A DNA stretch of 37,111 nt from Sphingomonas sp. Its GTDB lineage: Bacteria; Pseudomonadota; Alphaproteobacteria; Sphingomonadales; Sphingomonadaceae. Positions 6,865-13,678 of this stretch are shown here, in pieces. Numbering within the stretch: position 1 is the first letter of the stretch; each line of letters begins with the position of its first letter. The notes below the pieces were generated by a model. It worked only from the letters and a program-made list of their open reading frames with translations. It searched no databases and was not told the DNA's origin. A program made the position numbers and the translations under genes. The stretch spans positions 1 to 37,111 of the forward strand of contig JAICXF010000015.1 in NCBI GenBank assembly GCA_025981625.1. The letters run 5' to 3'.

Positions 6865-7293
6865 AATCACCCCCAAAATATAGACTCGGCAGACCTTCGT
6901 AGAATGCGTTCACCGTTGCAGCAAACACGCTGCCTTTGCACGAGGCGGTGCTTGTGGTGACAGTTGACTAATTGCATTAAATTGACCCTCACCGCCGAAC
7001 CCAAGCCTCGCCCGTCCGCACCACCGTCATCCCCAACTCCCAGGGCCTGCGCTTCCGCGTGGAAAGAACTTTCCTACACCGGCTTGTTTGTGATCCATGC
7101 GGCGCGATGCAGGCGCACCGCTCTTCGAAAGCCACCCCGCCCTCCTCACGCACGCGTGCGCGCGCTCGCACGCGCGCGCGCGCGCACGCGTAGAACTGTG
7201 AACTTTGTGAACTTTCGCGCGCAGCTTGTCCGGGGGAGCACGGAAACCGGCCGAAGAACGGCCGATCTCCGGCGCGCCAACCGGCGGCGGCGC
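6865..7293. other. Intergenic region at the right edge of the accessory block
   Basis: This 429-base region falls into two parts. From 6865 to about 6985 the sequence is AT-richer and probably carries the promoter of the ParA-like operon (for example ATTGCATTAAATTGA at 6971-6985). From about 6986 the GC content jumps back to that of the core genome, which I take as the right border of the accessory block. The second part holds the composite repeat at 7063-7218. No gene is convincing here. Confidence 0.5.
7063..7218 (+). repeat. Composite intergenic repeat, copy 1 (AACTTT element with alternating GC tract)
   Basis: Three blocks occur in order. First, AAAGAACTTTCCTACA at 7063-7078. Then a spacer containing GATGCAGGCGC. 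Then an alternating purine-pyrimidine tract at about 7147-7190 made of CG, CA and TG steps. Last comes the tandem motif GTGAACTTT-GTGAACTTTCGC at 7198-7218. The same blocks in the same order and orientation recur at 10134-10391. No coding potential is evident. Confidence 0.6.
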
Positions 7294-7464
7294 TTACTTA
7301 CACTTGGTGAAGTGGCCCTTGGCGTTGCGGCACACCTTCGGCTTGGCGGGCTTGGCCGGGCATTTGACGAACTTGCCCTTGGCGTCCTTGCACGGGGCGG
7401 CAAGCACGGGCGCCGAACCCGCGAGCAGGCTGACGGCAGACAAAGCGAGCACAAACTTCTTCAT
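7294..7464 (-). CDS. Small secreted cysteine-containing protein
   Basis: A 56-residue protein. The start is ATG 7464, preceded by GGGAGGAA four bases upstream. Residues 1-22 (MKKFVLALSAVSLLAGSAPVLA) form a clear signal peptide with cleavage after VLA. The mature part is about 34 residues, lysine-rich and with a duplicated pattern: CKDAKGKFVKC near the front and CRNAKGHFTKC at the end, joined by PAKPAKPK. The four cysteines could form disulphides in the periplasm. I recognise the pattern as a conserved sphingomonad hypothetical of unknown role. It is monocistronic, facing the DUF937-like gene from downstream. Confidence 0.8.
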   Translation of the reverse strand: MKKFVLALSAVSLLAGSAPVLAAPCKDAKGKFVKCPAKPAKPKVCRNAKGHFTKCK

Positions 7465-7584
7465 CCATTCCTCCCTCGGCACCGGGAGGCCACGCAAAAT
7501 TCAAAGCTGCGGCGGCCTCACAGCCAACATCCGACAATCACCCGACGCGCACAGTCGAGCCCCCGAGCAGAGGCCCGCAAACCC

Positions 7585-7887
7585 TCAGAACATGTTCTTG
7601 ATGCCTCCGAGGAACGAGCCGGCGGCTCCGTCCTCGGCGAGCAACGAGGCGAAGCGGCCAAGCGCCCCTTCCCCGCCGATATGCCCGACGATTTCCTGCA
7701 GCTTGTCCTGCGGCAATCCGGTCTGCTCGGCGGCGGTGGTGACGGTGTCGCCCTCGCTGGCATGCGCCTGACCGAGCGCCGCCACCGCCTGTTCGACCTG
7801 CTCCGGGCTGAGGCCGACCTTGGTTGCGAGGTTCTGGACCGTAGCGGTGTCGGAAACCTGGCTGAGAATGCCGTTCAAAAGGCTCAT
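7585..7887 (-). CDS. DUF937/YidB-like small protein
   Basis: A 100-residue protein beginning MSLLNGILSQVSD. The pattern of short helices, VQNLATKVGLSPEQVEQAVAALGQ, then the glycine-rich end GHIGGEGALGRFASLL, with a final FLGGIKNMF, fits the YidB/DUF937 family, whose role is unknown. ATG 7887 is chosen because the family begins with this helix and GGGAG lies about eight bases upstream; an in-frame start at 7905 exists. There is no signal peptide or membrane segment, so it is probably cytoplasmic. It stands alone between the small secreted protein and the DUF2939 gene, all leftward. Confidence 0.78.
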   Translation of the reverse strand: MSLLNGILSQVSDTATVQNLATKVGLSPEQVEQAVAALGQAHASEGDTVTTAAEQTGLPQDKLQEIVGHIGGEGALGRFASLLAEDGAAGSFLGGIKNMF

Positions 7888-7984
7888 CGGGCTGCTCCCT
7901 GCCACTTCGCGCGGGAGTCGACGCCCGCGGCGTAACGGATGCTGCAGTAACGACGTTTGCCGACCCGAAGCAAGTTGATTGTGT

Positions 7985-8611
7985 TCAGCCGCGCAGCCTC
8001 ACCCGGGAGCGCATCGGCAAATCGACGCGAGAGCGCTCGGAAAGCAGGTTGGCGCGAACGCCGCTTCCTTTCTTCTTGTCGAACAGATCAGCCGGCACCT
8101 TGATCTGAGCCAGCTTCCAGCTCAGCCCATGGCGTTCGAAGACCAGGTCGCCATCCTCGCCCGGGCGGTTCTGTTCGTGCAGCCGGAATCGGTCGAACCC
8201 GTCACGGACGATCTCCCGATTGCTCGCGTCCAGACCGAACGGCTTTTTGCCGGCAGCCTGCGGCGTCATCGTGGCTCTGGCTTTTTCGGCGGCGAACATG
8301 GCTTCCATGCCCTCGGGGCTGAGCGCGCGGTCGATCATTTTGTCGACCATCGACATGCCCACCATCATGCCCAGGGCCTCGAACCCGTTCGACGAACCGG
8401 ACGAGAGCCTGGCCGTCATCGCCGCTTTGAGCTGCGACTTGGTGCTCTCCCGGAGCTGAGGATAGTCGATGTACCCCGATAGCTTGTGCGTGTCGTGCGA
8501 CCGCGCTGCGTCGGCCATCTGTTTGAGGCTCCAGGCGGGACTTTCGAAGTACCACCCGAGCCCGGCCGCCAGGAGCAGTGCGACCGCGGCGATGAACCAT
8601 CTAGTGCGCAT
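7985..8611 (-). CDS. DUF2939-type membrane-anchored protein
   Basis: A 208-residue protein with one N-terminal hydrophobic segment (WFIAAVALLLAAGLGWYF, about 5-22), which acts as a signal anchor or uncleaved signal, and a periplasmic remainder. SPAWSLKQMADAARSHD just after the anchor and YIDYPQLRESTKSQLKA are typical of DUF2939 proteins, whose function is unknown. The C-terminal part, LVFERHGLSWKLAQIKVP, matches the beta-rich end of the family. ATG 8611 is taken as start. A TTG at 8617 has a better-placed AGGGGG, so the protein may be two residues longer. Confidence 0.82.
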   Translation of the reverse strand: MRTRWFIAAVALLLAAGLGWYFESPAWSLKQMADAARSHDTHKLSGYIDYPQLRESTKSQLKAAMTARLSSGSSNGFEALGMMVGMSMVDKMIDRALSPEGMEAMFAAEKARATMTPQAAGKKPFGLDASNREIVRDGFDRFRLHEQNRPGEDGDLVFERHGLSWKLAQIKVPADLFDKKKGSGVRANLLSERSRVDLPMRSRVRLRG

Positions 8612-8818
8612 CTTCAAAGCAACGCCCCCTGCGCGCCCTGCGGCACCCTGGGCTTAGGCCCGTGCAAGAACTGGGCGACGGTCAGAGCACCTCCAGATCG
8701 TCGCCGTAGTAAAGCCGGTTCGTCACGCGCCCTCCCGCCCGAGTGGAATGAGCGTAGCAAGGCCACGACGGGAGTAAATCCCGTGACCTCAGCCGCCGCT
8801 TTGGCGATAGGGCAGTTC

Positions 8819-9475
8819 ATGACCCGCCTCGAATCCAGCGCGCGCCTTTTCGCCTGCCTGCTGTCCGCCCTCGCCGGCTTCGTCGATGCGATCGGCTTCA
8901 TCCGGTCGGGCGGCTTCTTCGTCTCCTTCATGAGCGGCAATTCGACCCGGCTTGCCGTCGGCGGAGTCCGGGCGCTGCACGATGCAATGGTCGCCGGCGG
9001 GCTCATCCTCTGCTTCCTCGCCGGTGTCGTCGGGGGCGCGCTGCTCGGCTCGCGGTTCGATCGGCGGCGGCCGGCGGCCGTGCTCGTGCTGATCGCTGCG
9101 CTGCTCGCCGCGGCGGCGCTGCTCGAGGCGCATAGCGCCTTCGTTGTGGCGCTCGCTCTGCTCGCCTTCGCCATGGGGGCGGAGAACGCCGTGTTCGAAC
9201 AGGGCGGCGAGGTGCGCATCGGCCTGACCTACATGACCGGCAGCCTGGTCCGCGTCGGCAACGGCATCGCGGGCGTCATGCTCGGGCGCAGCGGCGGCGG
9301 CTGGTTCGGCTATCTGCTGCTGTGGCTCGGCTTCATGGCGGGCGCCGTGCTCGGCGCGCTGTCCTACGGCTCCGGCAACAGCGCGACGTTGTGGGCGGCT
9401 AGCGGCGCCGCGCTGACCCTCGCCGTCGCGTCGCTGAGGCTGTTCGCCGGCGCGTCACGGACAGCCGGAGTGTAG
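8819..9475 (+). CDS. YoaK/DUF1275 family membrane protein
   Basis: A 218-residue integral membrane protein with about six hydrophobic segments. The family markers are near the N-terminus: LSALAGFVDAIGFI followed by FFVSFMSGNSTRLAVG, and later AMGAENAVFEQGGEVRIGLTYMTGSLVRVG, where the repeated F-SGNS / Y-TGS pattern is typical of DUF1275. The family is widespread and thought to be a transporter, but its substrate is unknown. ATG 8819 fits the usual N-terminus. The upstream 200 bases hold a small hairpin (GGGA-GTAAA-TCCC near 8770-8782) and no gene. Confidence 0.88.
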   Translation: MTRLESSARLFACLLSALAGFVDAIGFIRSGGFFVSFMSGNSTRLAVGGVRALHDAMVAGGLILCFLAGVVGGALLGSRFDRRRPAAVLVLIAALLAAAALLEAHSAFVVALALLAFAMGAENAVFEQGGEVRIGLTYMTGSLVRVGNGIAGVMLGRSGGGWFGYLLLWLGFMAGAVLGALSYGSGNSATLWAASGAALTLAVASLRLFAGASRTAGV

Positions 9476-9529
9476 CGCGGCGCCCTTGGCCGGGATAGGA
9501 ACGCCGTTCTGTTGGGGGGGCCTTGTGTC

Positions 9530-9952
9530 ATGTCCACAAAACTCATGCTTCGTATCGCGTCGGGGGTCTCCGCGCTGTTCACCATCGGCCACTCGCTCGG
9601 AGGCCTGAAGCACTGGTCGCCGTTTGCCGATAATCCCGTCCTTCGGGCGATGACCGACACGCACTTTCCGGTCAGGGGCGGAAGCCGGACGTATCTTGAA
9701 TTGTACCTGGGCCTGGGCTGGACGATCAGCGTGCTGATGGCCTTGCAGACGGTCCTGCTGTGGCAGCTGGCGTCGCTCGCGCGGACCAACCCGGCGCAGG
9801 TCCGCGCCATGATCGTCCCCTTCGCCGTCGCCGCTTTGGCGATCGGCGTCATTGCGTGGCGGTTGATCGACCCGGTTCCGGCGCTCTTTTCGGTGGCCTT
9901 GCTGATCGCGCTGCTGTGCGCCTGGTTCGCGGAGCGCCGCCCGGCGCGGTAG
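9530..9952 (+). CDS. Small four-helix membrane protein (LIC_13387-like)
   Basis: A 140-residue protein with four predicted membrane segments: around 8-22 (IASGVSALFTIGHSL), 59-80 (LGLGWTISVLMALQTVLLW), 92-112 (MIVPFAVAALAIGVIAW) and 115-132. The N-terminal GHSLGGLKHWSPFADNPVLR and the SRTYLELYLGLGW motif before the second helix resemble the LIC_13387 family of uncharacterised membrane proteins; the name is from memory. A run of seven Gs about nine bases before ATG 9530 can act as ribosome site. It may be transcribed with the DUF1275 gene 54 bases upstream. Confidence 0.8.
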   Translation: MSTKLMLRIASGVSALFTIGHSLGGLKHWSPFADNPVLRAMTDTHFPVRGGSRTYLELYLGLGWTISVLMALQTVLLWQLASLARTNPAQVRAMIVPFAVAALAIGVIAWRLIDPVPALFSVALLIALLCAWFAERRPAR

Positions 9953-10452
9953 TCGGGGTGCTGTCCGCCAGCCTGACGGCTTGGGACATCAGGGGCCGCC
10001 CTCTTCGCGGCAACTCGCCGGCACCCCGCACTTGATCGGCCCCCTCCTGTAGCATCGGCTCCGCTCGGCAGAAGTGAAGGGGTGAAATGAGCTGATCACG
10101 CGCCGGCCGGCGGCTCTGTTCAGCCCGTGCGACAAAAGACTGTCCTACAGCGCCTCTCCCGTGCTCGAACCACCCGATGCAGCGGCGACAAGGCTCCACC
10201 CTCCAAGGCCCTTTCCGCAAAGACCCTCTCGCGTGCGCACGCGTAGGGTCGCTGCATTCGCTGCGTTTCGCCGCCGCTTGTCTTCGGTGCCGTCGGCATG
10301 GGAAAGCCCGGACGCCTCTCTCGCGCACGCGCACGCGCGAGCGCGGGCGTGCGCGCACCCGCGTTGAGGTGACAACTTTGGCAACTTTCGCTGAAAAACT
10401 TGTTGTTCGGGCGGCCGCTCAGCACCCGACCGCCGGACCCACTGCCCAGGGA
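9953..10452. other. 500-base region without a protein gene
   Basis: This gap separates the small membrane protein gene from the small leftward gene at 10453. Its right half holds the second copy of the composite repeat (10134-10391). In the left half (9953-10133) I see only GC-rich sequence without a credible frame, ribosome site or RNA gene. Open frames here on both strands are arginine- and alanine-rich artefacts of GC skew. Confidence 0.5.
10134..10391 (+). repeat. Composite intergenic repeat, copy 2
   Basis: The blocks of the first copy recur in order and orientation. AAAAGACTGTCCTACAG is at 10134-10150. The spacer contains GATGCAGCGGCG. The alternating GC tract at about 10321-10364 has CGCACGCGCACGCGCGA. 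The tail is GTGACAACTTTG-GCAACTTTCGC at 10369-10391. The spacer is about 100 bases longer than in copy 1 and contains an extra CGCGTGCGCACGCGTAG at about 10229-10245, as if part of the tract were duplicated. The two copies lie about 3.1 kb apart. Confidence 0.6.
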
Positions 10453-10623
10453 CTAAATGACCTGGCCGACGCTCTCGCCGTCGCGAAGCACGTCGCAGAT
10501 CGGGCAGTCGTCGCTTTTCTCGGCCTGCTTGACCGCCTCGCGGTCGGAATTGGCCAGGATGTGCTTCTTCTTGACGACAACGCCGCCGCGCTTGGCGAGC
10601 TTGTCCACGCGATACAGCTTCAT
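10453..10623 (-). CDS. Small protein with a CPIC motif, function unknown
   Basis: A 56-residue protein, MKLYRVDKLAKRGG to SVGQVI. The start ATG 10623 is preceded by GGTGGGGAA with six bases of spacing, a good ribosome site. The N-terminal half is basic (AKRGGVVVKKKHILA), and the second half holds DDCPICDVLRDGES, with one C-x2-C pair that could bind a metal or be redox-active. Amino-acid composition is natural, unlike the arginine-rich frames around it. I believe it is a conserved sphingomonad hypothetical but cannot name a family. It ends next to the composite repeat. Confidence 0.65.
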   Translation of the reverse strand: MKLYRVDKLAKRGGVVVKKKHILANSDREAVKQAEKSDDCPICDVLRDGESVGQVI

Positions 10624-10695
10624 TCGAATTCCCCACCCGGTAACGAACGAAAGTCTAGCGTCTTCCGCGCCGATGGGAAGCCGGAAGACCAGCGA

Positions 10696-10923
10696 TCAGG
10701 CGGCAGGGATCGCCTGGGCCTGCTCGGCCTTGCGCCTGGCCTCTTCCTCGCGCAGCCGCTCGCCGCGCTGGGCCTTGTCGGCGAGCGCCTGCCAGGCCGC
10801 TTCCGACCGCTGGCAGCGCTCGCGGACGTGGTCCAGGGTCGCCTCGTCTCCCTCGGCCCGCGCCTGGGCGGCGCGGGCGAGGAAGAATTCAAGGTTCGAG
10901 CTCCGGATGACGGGCCCGGACAA
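10696..10923 (-). CDS. Small helical protein downstream of the cold-shock gene
   Basis: A 75-residue, strongly helical and charged protein (LEFFLARAAQARAEGDEATL, HVRERCQRSEAAWQALADKA). The likely start is TTG 10923, three bases after the cold-shock stop codon; the end of the cspA-type gene supplies GGAATAA as a ribosome site. Tight spacing suggests translational coupling. The E-R-C-x-R-SEAAW-AL pattern is familiar from short hypotheticals in sphingomonads, with no known function. A role alongside the RNA chaperone is inference from position. Confidence 0.68.
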   Translation of the reverse strand: MSGPVIRSSNLEFFLARAAQARAEGDEATLDHVRERCQRSEAAWQALADKAQRGERLREEEARRKAEQAQAIPAA

Positions 10924-10926
10924 GGC

Positions 10927-11181
10927 TTATTCCGATTCCTGCTCGTTCGCGGAATCGCCGGCCGGGGCTGCATCGTCGGCGGCCTTGAGGTTGACCGCAG
11001 CCATCTTGCCGCGGCGGTCCTCCTGAAGATCGTAGCTGACGCGCTGGTTCTCGCGCAGCGTGCGCATGCCGCTATTCTCGACCGCGCTGATGTGGACGAA
11101 CGCGTCGTTGCCGCCGCCGTCCGGCGCGATGAAGCCGTAGCCCTTGCTCTCGTTGAAGAATTTCACGGTGCCGGTAGTCAT
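10927..11181 (-). CDS. cspA: Cold-shock domain protein
   Basis: An 84-residue single-stranded nucleic-acid-binding protein. The OB-fold carries both RNA-binding motifs: RNP1 in KGYGFIAP (about 13-20) and RNP2 in AFVHIS (28-33). The sequence TGTVKFFNESKGYGF is classic for the family, which melts secondary structure in mRNA. After about residue 66 comes an acidic, alanine-rich tail (DDAAPAGDSANEQESE) longer than in E. coli CspA. ATG 11181 is preferred because AAGGA lies 11 bases away; ATG 11190 is only two bases from it. The leader upstream (to about 11350) has no gene and may be a long structured 5' UTR as in other cold-shock genes. Which csp paralogue this is cannot be told. Confidence 0.92.
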   Translation of the reverse strand: MTTGTVKFFNESKGYGFIAPDGGGNDAFVHISAVENSGMRTLRENQRVSYDLQEDRRGKMAAVNLKAADDAAPAGDSANEQESE

Positions 11182-11468
11182 GATCGTCATTTTCCTTCGG
11201 TCGGGACCCGAACTGCCGGCTCCCTTGGCGCTAGGAGAAGCAGAGAAGGAAAAAGGGCCGCAAAGCGCCTGTAGACCGTCAGTTTGCGACTGGTAGCCCG
11301 CGCATCATAGACGCGTCCGCCCCGGATTGTAAGGCGGGTGCTGTGGCACCGGTTTGAGCGAGGATTTCAGGAGGTGCCGCGATCGATTCCTTATGCGTGT
11401 GACTTCAAGCGCGGACGGACGCCACGCGGACCTTCAGAGCCCGAGTGACGCCCGCCCGGCACTCCGGC

Positions 11469-11807
11469 CTAGTGCCTCCCGCCCTGGACGGTCGGGTTGC
11501 AGCCATTGGCCGGGAACAGGAAGCTGTCGCGTCCAAAAGGCCCGTCGGGATCGCTCGGGTCATAGATCCCGAACTGCGCCATGAAATAGCCGTAGGACTG
11601 GACCTGTCCGCCGGGGTCCATCGGGGCGCCGTCCGGAGTGTCGTTGAGGCCGGAGAAGGAGCATAGCGAGTTGCCATTGCTGATGCTCGTGTTCGGCGGC
11701 GAGGGGACGTTGCCGGTCGGCGGCGGGCCGGTGATCTCGCCGGCGCTCGCCGCGCTCGAACCGAAGATGAGCGCCGCTGCGAGCGCTGAATGAAGTGCCG
11801 TCTTCAT
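11469..11807 (-). CDS. Secreted hypothetical protein
   Basis: A 112-residue protein with a signal peptide (MKTALHSALAAALIFGSSAASA, cleavage likely after ASA). The mature part is small, polar and proline/glycine-rich: GPPPTGNVPSPPNTS, then NSLCSFSGLNDTPDG and QVQSYGYFMAQFGIYDPSDP. Two cysteines (in SLCSF and NGCNP) could pair in the periplasm. ATG 11807 is used; an in-frame ATG nine bases upstream is possible, but AAAGGA is spaced better for 11807. I recognise similar short secreted proteins from sphingomonads without known function. No operon partners. Confidence 0.72.
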   Translation of the reverse strand: MKTALHSALAAALIFGSSAASAGEITGPPPTGNVPSPPNTSISNGNSLCSFSGLNDTPDGAPMDPGGQVQSYGYFMAQFGIYDPSDPDGPFGRDSFLFPANGCNPTVQGGRH

Positions 11808-12076
11808 AGCTGCCATTCCTTTCCGTTTGAGCCGCCGGCGAGTCCGGCGGCGGAAGGAGTTTTCATCGCGCCGCCAAGGCACGGCCATGACGGCGAGCCG
11901 ATGAATCGCCGACCTTTCGCCGATCAGTGGATATCGGCATGCTCGCTGAGGCTTGCGGCCGATTCACACGAGCCCGGACCGTCGCAGCAACGCAGGCGGG
12001 GCCGAAACGGTCGGAACGCATCGGTGCTCGCGGCGTTGCGGCCGTATCCAGGTTAGCGGGGTGTTGGCCTTTTTTC

Positions 12077-12277
12077 GTGTCGGATCAACCGGATACCCAG
12101 GACACTGTTCACCTGTTGCGGGTGAATGCCAATTTGATGCGGAGCCTTCGCCGCTGCCACGCGCTGGTCGAGGAATGCCGTGGCAAGCTGGCGGCCAACA
12201 ACAATGAGCCGTTCATGCTTGCCGGCGACAAGGAGCAGCGCAGCGACGCCGCCGAACCGCCACCGCCGGAGCGTTAG
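12077..12277 (+). CDS. Small conserved hypothetical protein
   Basis: A 66-residue protein, probably starting at GTG 12077. The core HLLRVNANLMRSLRRCHALV and EECRGKLAANNNEPF form a helix followed by a conserved-looking KLAANNNEP turn that I associate with a short sphingomonad hypothetical family. The end is proline-rich (EPPPPER). A longer frame to 11927 exists but has an arginine-rich, non-protein-like N-terminus. No ribosome site is visible before the GTG, which lowers confidence. Its stop overlaps the convergent acetyltransferase gene by four bases. Confidence 0.5.
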   Translation: MSDQPDTQDTVHLLRVNANLMRSLRRCHALVEECRGKLAANNNEPFMLAGDKEQRSDAAEPPPPER

Positions 12278-12786
12278 CCGGGCCCGGGACCGAGGTCCCG
12301 CTGCATGTACACGCTGTCGAGCCAGCGCCCGAACTTGAACCCGACCGACCGCAGCCGTCCGGCCTCGGCGAACCCGCAGGCACGGTGAACGGCGATCGAA
12401 GCGGGCTCGCCGCCGCCGATGACCGCGATCATCGTTCGGAACCCGGCTTCCGTGGACCGCTCGATGAGGGCCTGGAGAAGCAGCTTGCCCACTCCCTGGC
12501 CGGTCCGCTCCGGGTGAACGTAGATGCTGTCCTCGCCGGTGAATCGGTATCCGGGACGGTCCCGGATCTGCGTGGCATAGGCGTAGCCCACGACCTCGCC
12601 GTCCACTTCCGCAACAAGGTACGGCCACCCCGCAGCGGCCACGGCCCCGATCTTGTCGCGGTGGAACTCCACACCCGGCGGGTCGAAGTCGAATGACGCG
12701 GTGCCGTTGAGTACGTGGTGTGCGTAGATGCCCGCGATCGGCTCGGCGTCGGCTTGAGCGGCGTCGCGGATCGTCGGACTGGTCAT
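12274..12786 (-). CDS. GNAT family N-acetyltransferase (phosphinothricin acetyltransferase-like)
   Basis: A 170-residue acetyl-CoA-dependent acetyltransferase. It opens TIRDAAQADAEPIAGIYAHHVLNGTASFD, which matches the Pat/Bar/MnaT subgroup, with VGYAYATQIRDRPGYRFTGE in the middle. The acetyl-CoA loop is VHPERTGQGVGKLLL (R-x2-G-x-G), followed by IAVHRACGFAEAG, also typical. Relatives acetylate phosphinothricin, methionine sulfoximine or amino acids, so the substrate is uncertain. ATG 12786 matches the family N-terminus; an upstream ATG at 12801 would add five residues. Confidence 0.9.
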   Translation of the reverse strand: MTSPTIRDAAQADAEPIAGIYAHHVLNGTASFDFDPPGVEFHRDKIGAVAAAGWPYLVAEVDGEVVGYAYATQIRDRPGYRFTGEDSIYVHPERTGQGVGKLLLQALIERSTEAGFRTMIAVIGGGEPASIAVHRACGFAEAGRLRSVGFKFGRWLDSVYMQRDLGPGPG

Positions 12787-12945
12787 CGCTCCGTCAAGCA
12801 TCCGACTGGCCGCACCGGCAAGGTCAGGAAATCACCTCGCTCACCGCATGAACATCAGCCGGGCGACTGAATGTGGCGCAGCTTTCACTACCGGTTCACG
12901 TCGGCCCCGGCTATTTGTCGGGAACGCGACCCACCGATCAGCAAC

Positions 12946-13665
12946 TTGTCAGTCTACCGCCTCCCCTCGCCCTACGAGCGGCAGCCGTTGCGGCGCCGAG
13001 CGTCGGGATTCGTCCTCGCCGTGGCCATCAATGTTGGTGTGCTGCTCATGCTCATCGCGCTGGGCGTCCTCCCGGCGCCCGCTTCGAAGAACAGCAAAGG
13101 GCTCGTCGTCGACCTGATCCGCGAGAACTCGAGTCCTTCCCCATCCCAGCAGTCCACATCGCACAAGCTGCAACAGGTCGTGGAGCAGAAGCCCGTCCCC
13201 AAGCCGCCGCCGATCATTCTTCCGGTCAAGCCGACCATCGTCCCACCGACGCCGCAGCCGAAGAGCTCGCCGTTCATCGAGATGAGCAAGGACGAGATGG
13301 CCGCCTCCGACATCTCGAAAATACGCTCCTCCGGCGGGGGCAGCGCCGGCGACAGCGAGGAGGTCGGGCGCGGTCCCAACGGCGAAGTCCTCTATTCCGC
13401 CGAATGGGCGCGAGAACCGACGAATGCGGAGCTGGATGGCTACATGCCCCGCAATGCTCCGGAGGGCTTCGGGCTGGTTGCCTGCAAGACCATCGCCAAC
13501 GATCGCGTAGAGGACTGCGTCGAACTCGATCAAACCCCGGGTTCGCACCTCGCTTCAGCGGTGCGGCAGGCCGCATGGCAGTTCCGGGTCCGTCCGCCGC
13601 GCAAGGGCGGCCGTCCGCTGATCGGATCATGGGTTCGGATCCGGATCGATTACGAGAAAGGCTAA
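12946..13665 (+). CDS. TonB-like proline-rich inner-membrane protein
   Basis: A 239-residue protein. The proposed start, TTG 12946, gives SVYRLPSPYERQPLRRRASG followed by one membrane segment (about 22-42, FVLAVAINVGVLLMLIALGVL). Next comes a proline-rich spacer with KPVPKPPPIILP and PPTPQP, as in TonB. The C-terminal domain (about 150-239: LVACKTIANDRVEDCVELDQ, AAWQFRVRPPRKGGR, WVRIRIDYEKG) resembles the TonB C-terminal fold that spans the periplasm to outer-membrane receptors. No exbB/exbD is adjacent, so a specialised or orphan TonB is likely. An ATG at 12871 is in frame, but its extra residues do not look conserved. Weak ribosome site for either start. Confidence 0.72.
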   Translation: MSVYRLPSPYERQPLRRRASGFVLAVAINVGVLLMLIALGVLPAPASKNSKGLVVDLIRENSSPSPSQQSTSHKLQQVVEQKPVPKPPPIILPVKPTIVPPTPQPKSSPFIEMSKDEMAASDISKIRSSGGGSAGDSEEVGRGPNGEVLYSAEWAREPTNAELDGYMPRNAPEGFGLVACKTIANDRVEDCVELDQTPGSHLASAVRQAAWQFRVRPPRKGGRPLIGSWVRIRIDYEKG

Positions 13666-13678
13666 CCGCGAAAGTCGG

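Noticed and set aside
3840..6984. Integrase or transposase at the accessory block
   Set aside because: I looked for tyrosine or serine recombinase and DDE motifs in all frames across the block and found none. If an element brought it, its recombinase has been lost or lies elsewhere.
7147..7192. CRISPR or tandem repeat at the GC tract
   Set aside because: There are no repeated units with unique spacers; the tract is simple alternation of CG, CA and TG. No cas gene is present.
6964..7935. Long rightward open frame across 7000-7900
   Set aside because: It is arginine- and alanine-rich, overlaps the repeat and two better leftward genes in antisense, and resembles no protein family. Shadow of GC-rich coding sequence.
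8700..8818. Regulatory hairpin or riboswitch before the DUF1275 gene
   Set aside because: Only a small GGGA/TCCC stem is seen; no conserved riboswitch core could be recognised.
12871..12945. Longer N-terminus for the TonB-like protein
   Set aside because: The extra residues (MWRSFHYRFTSAPAIC) give an unlikely sequence before the normal basic start; the TTG at 12946 is a better fit, although not certain.
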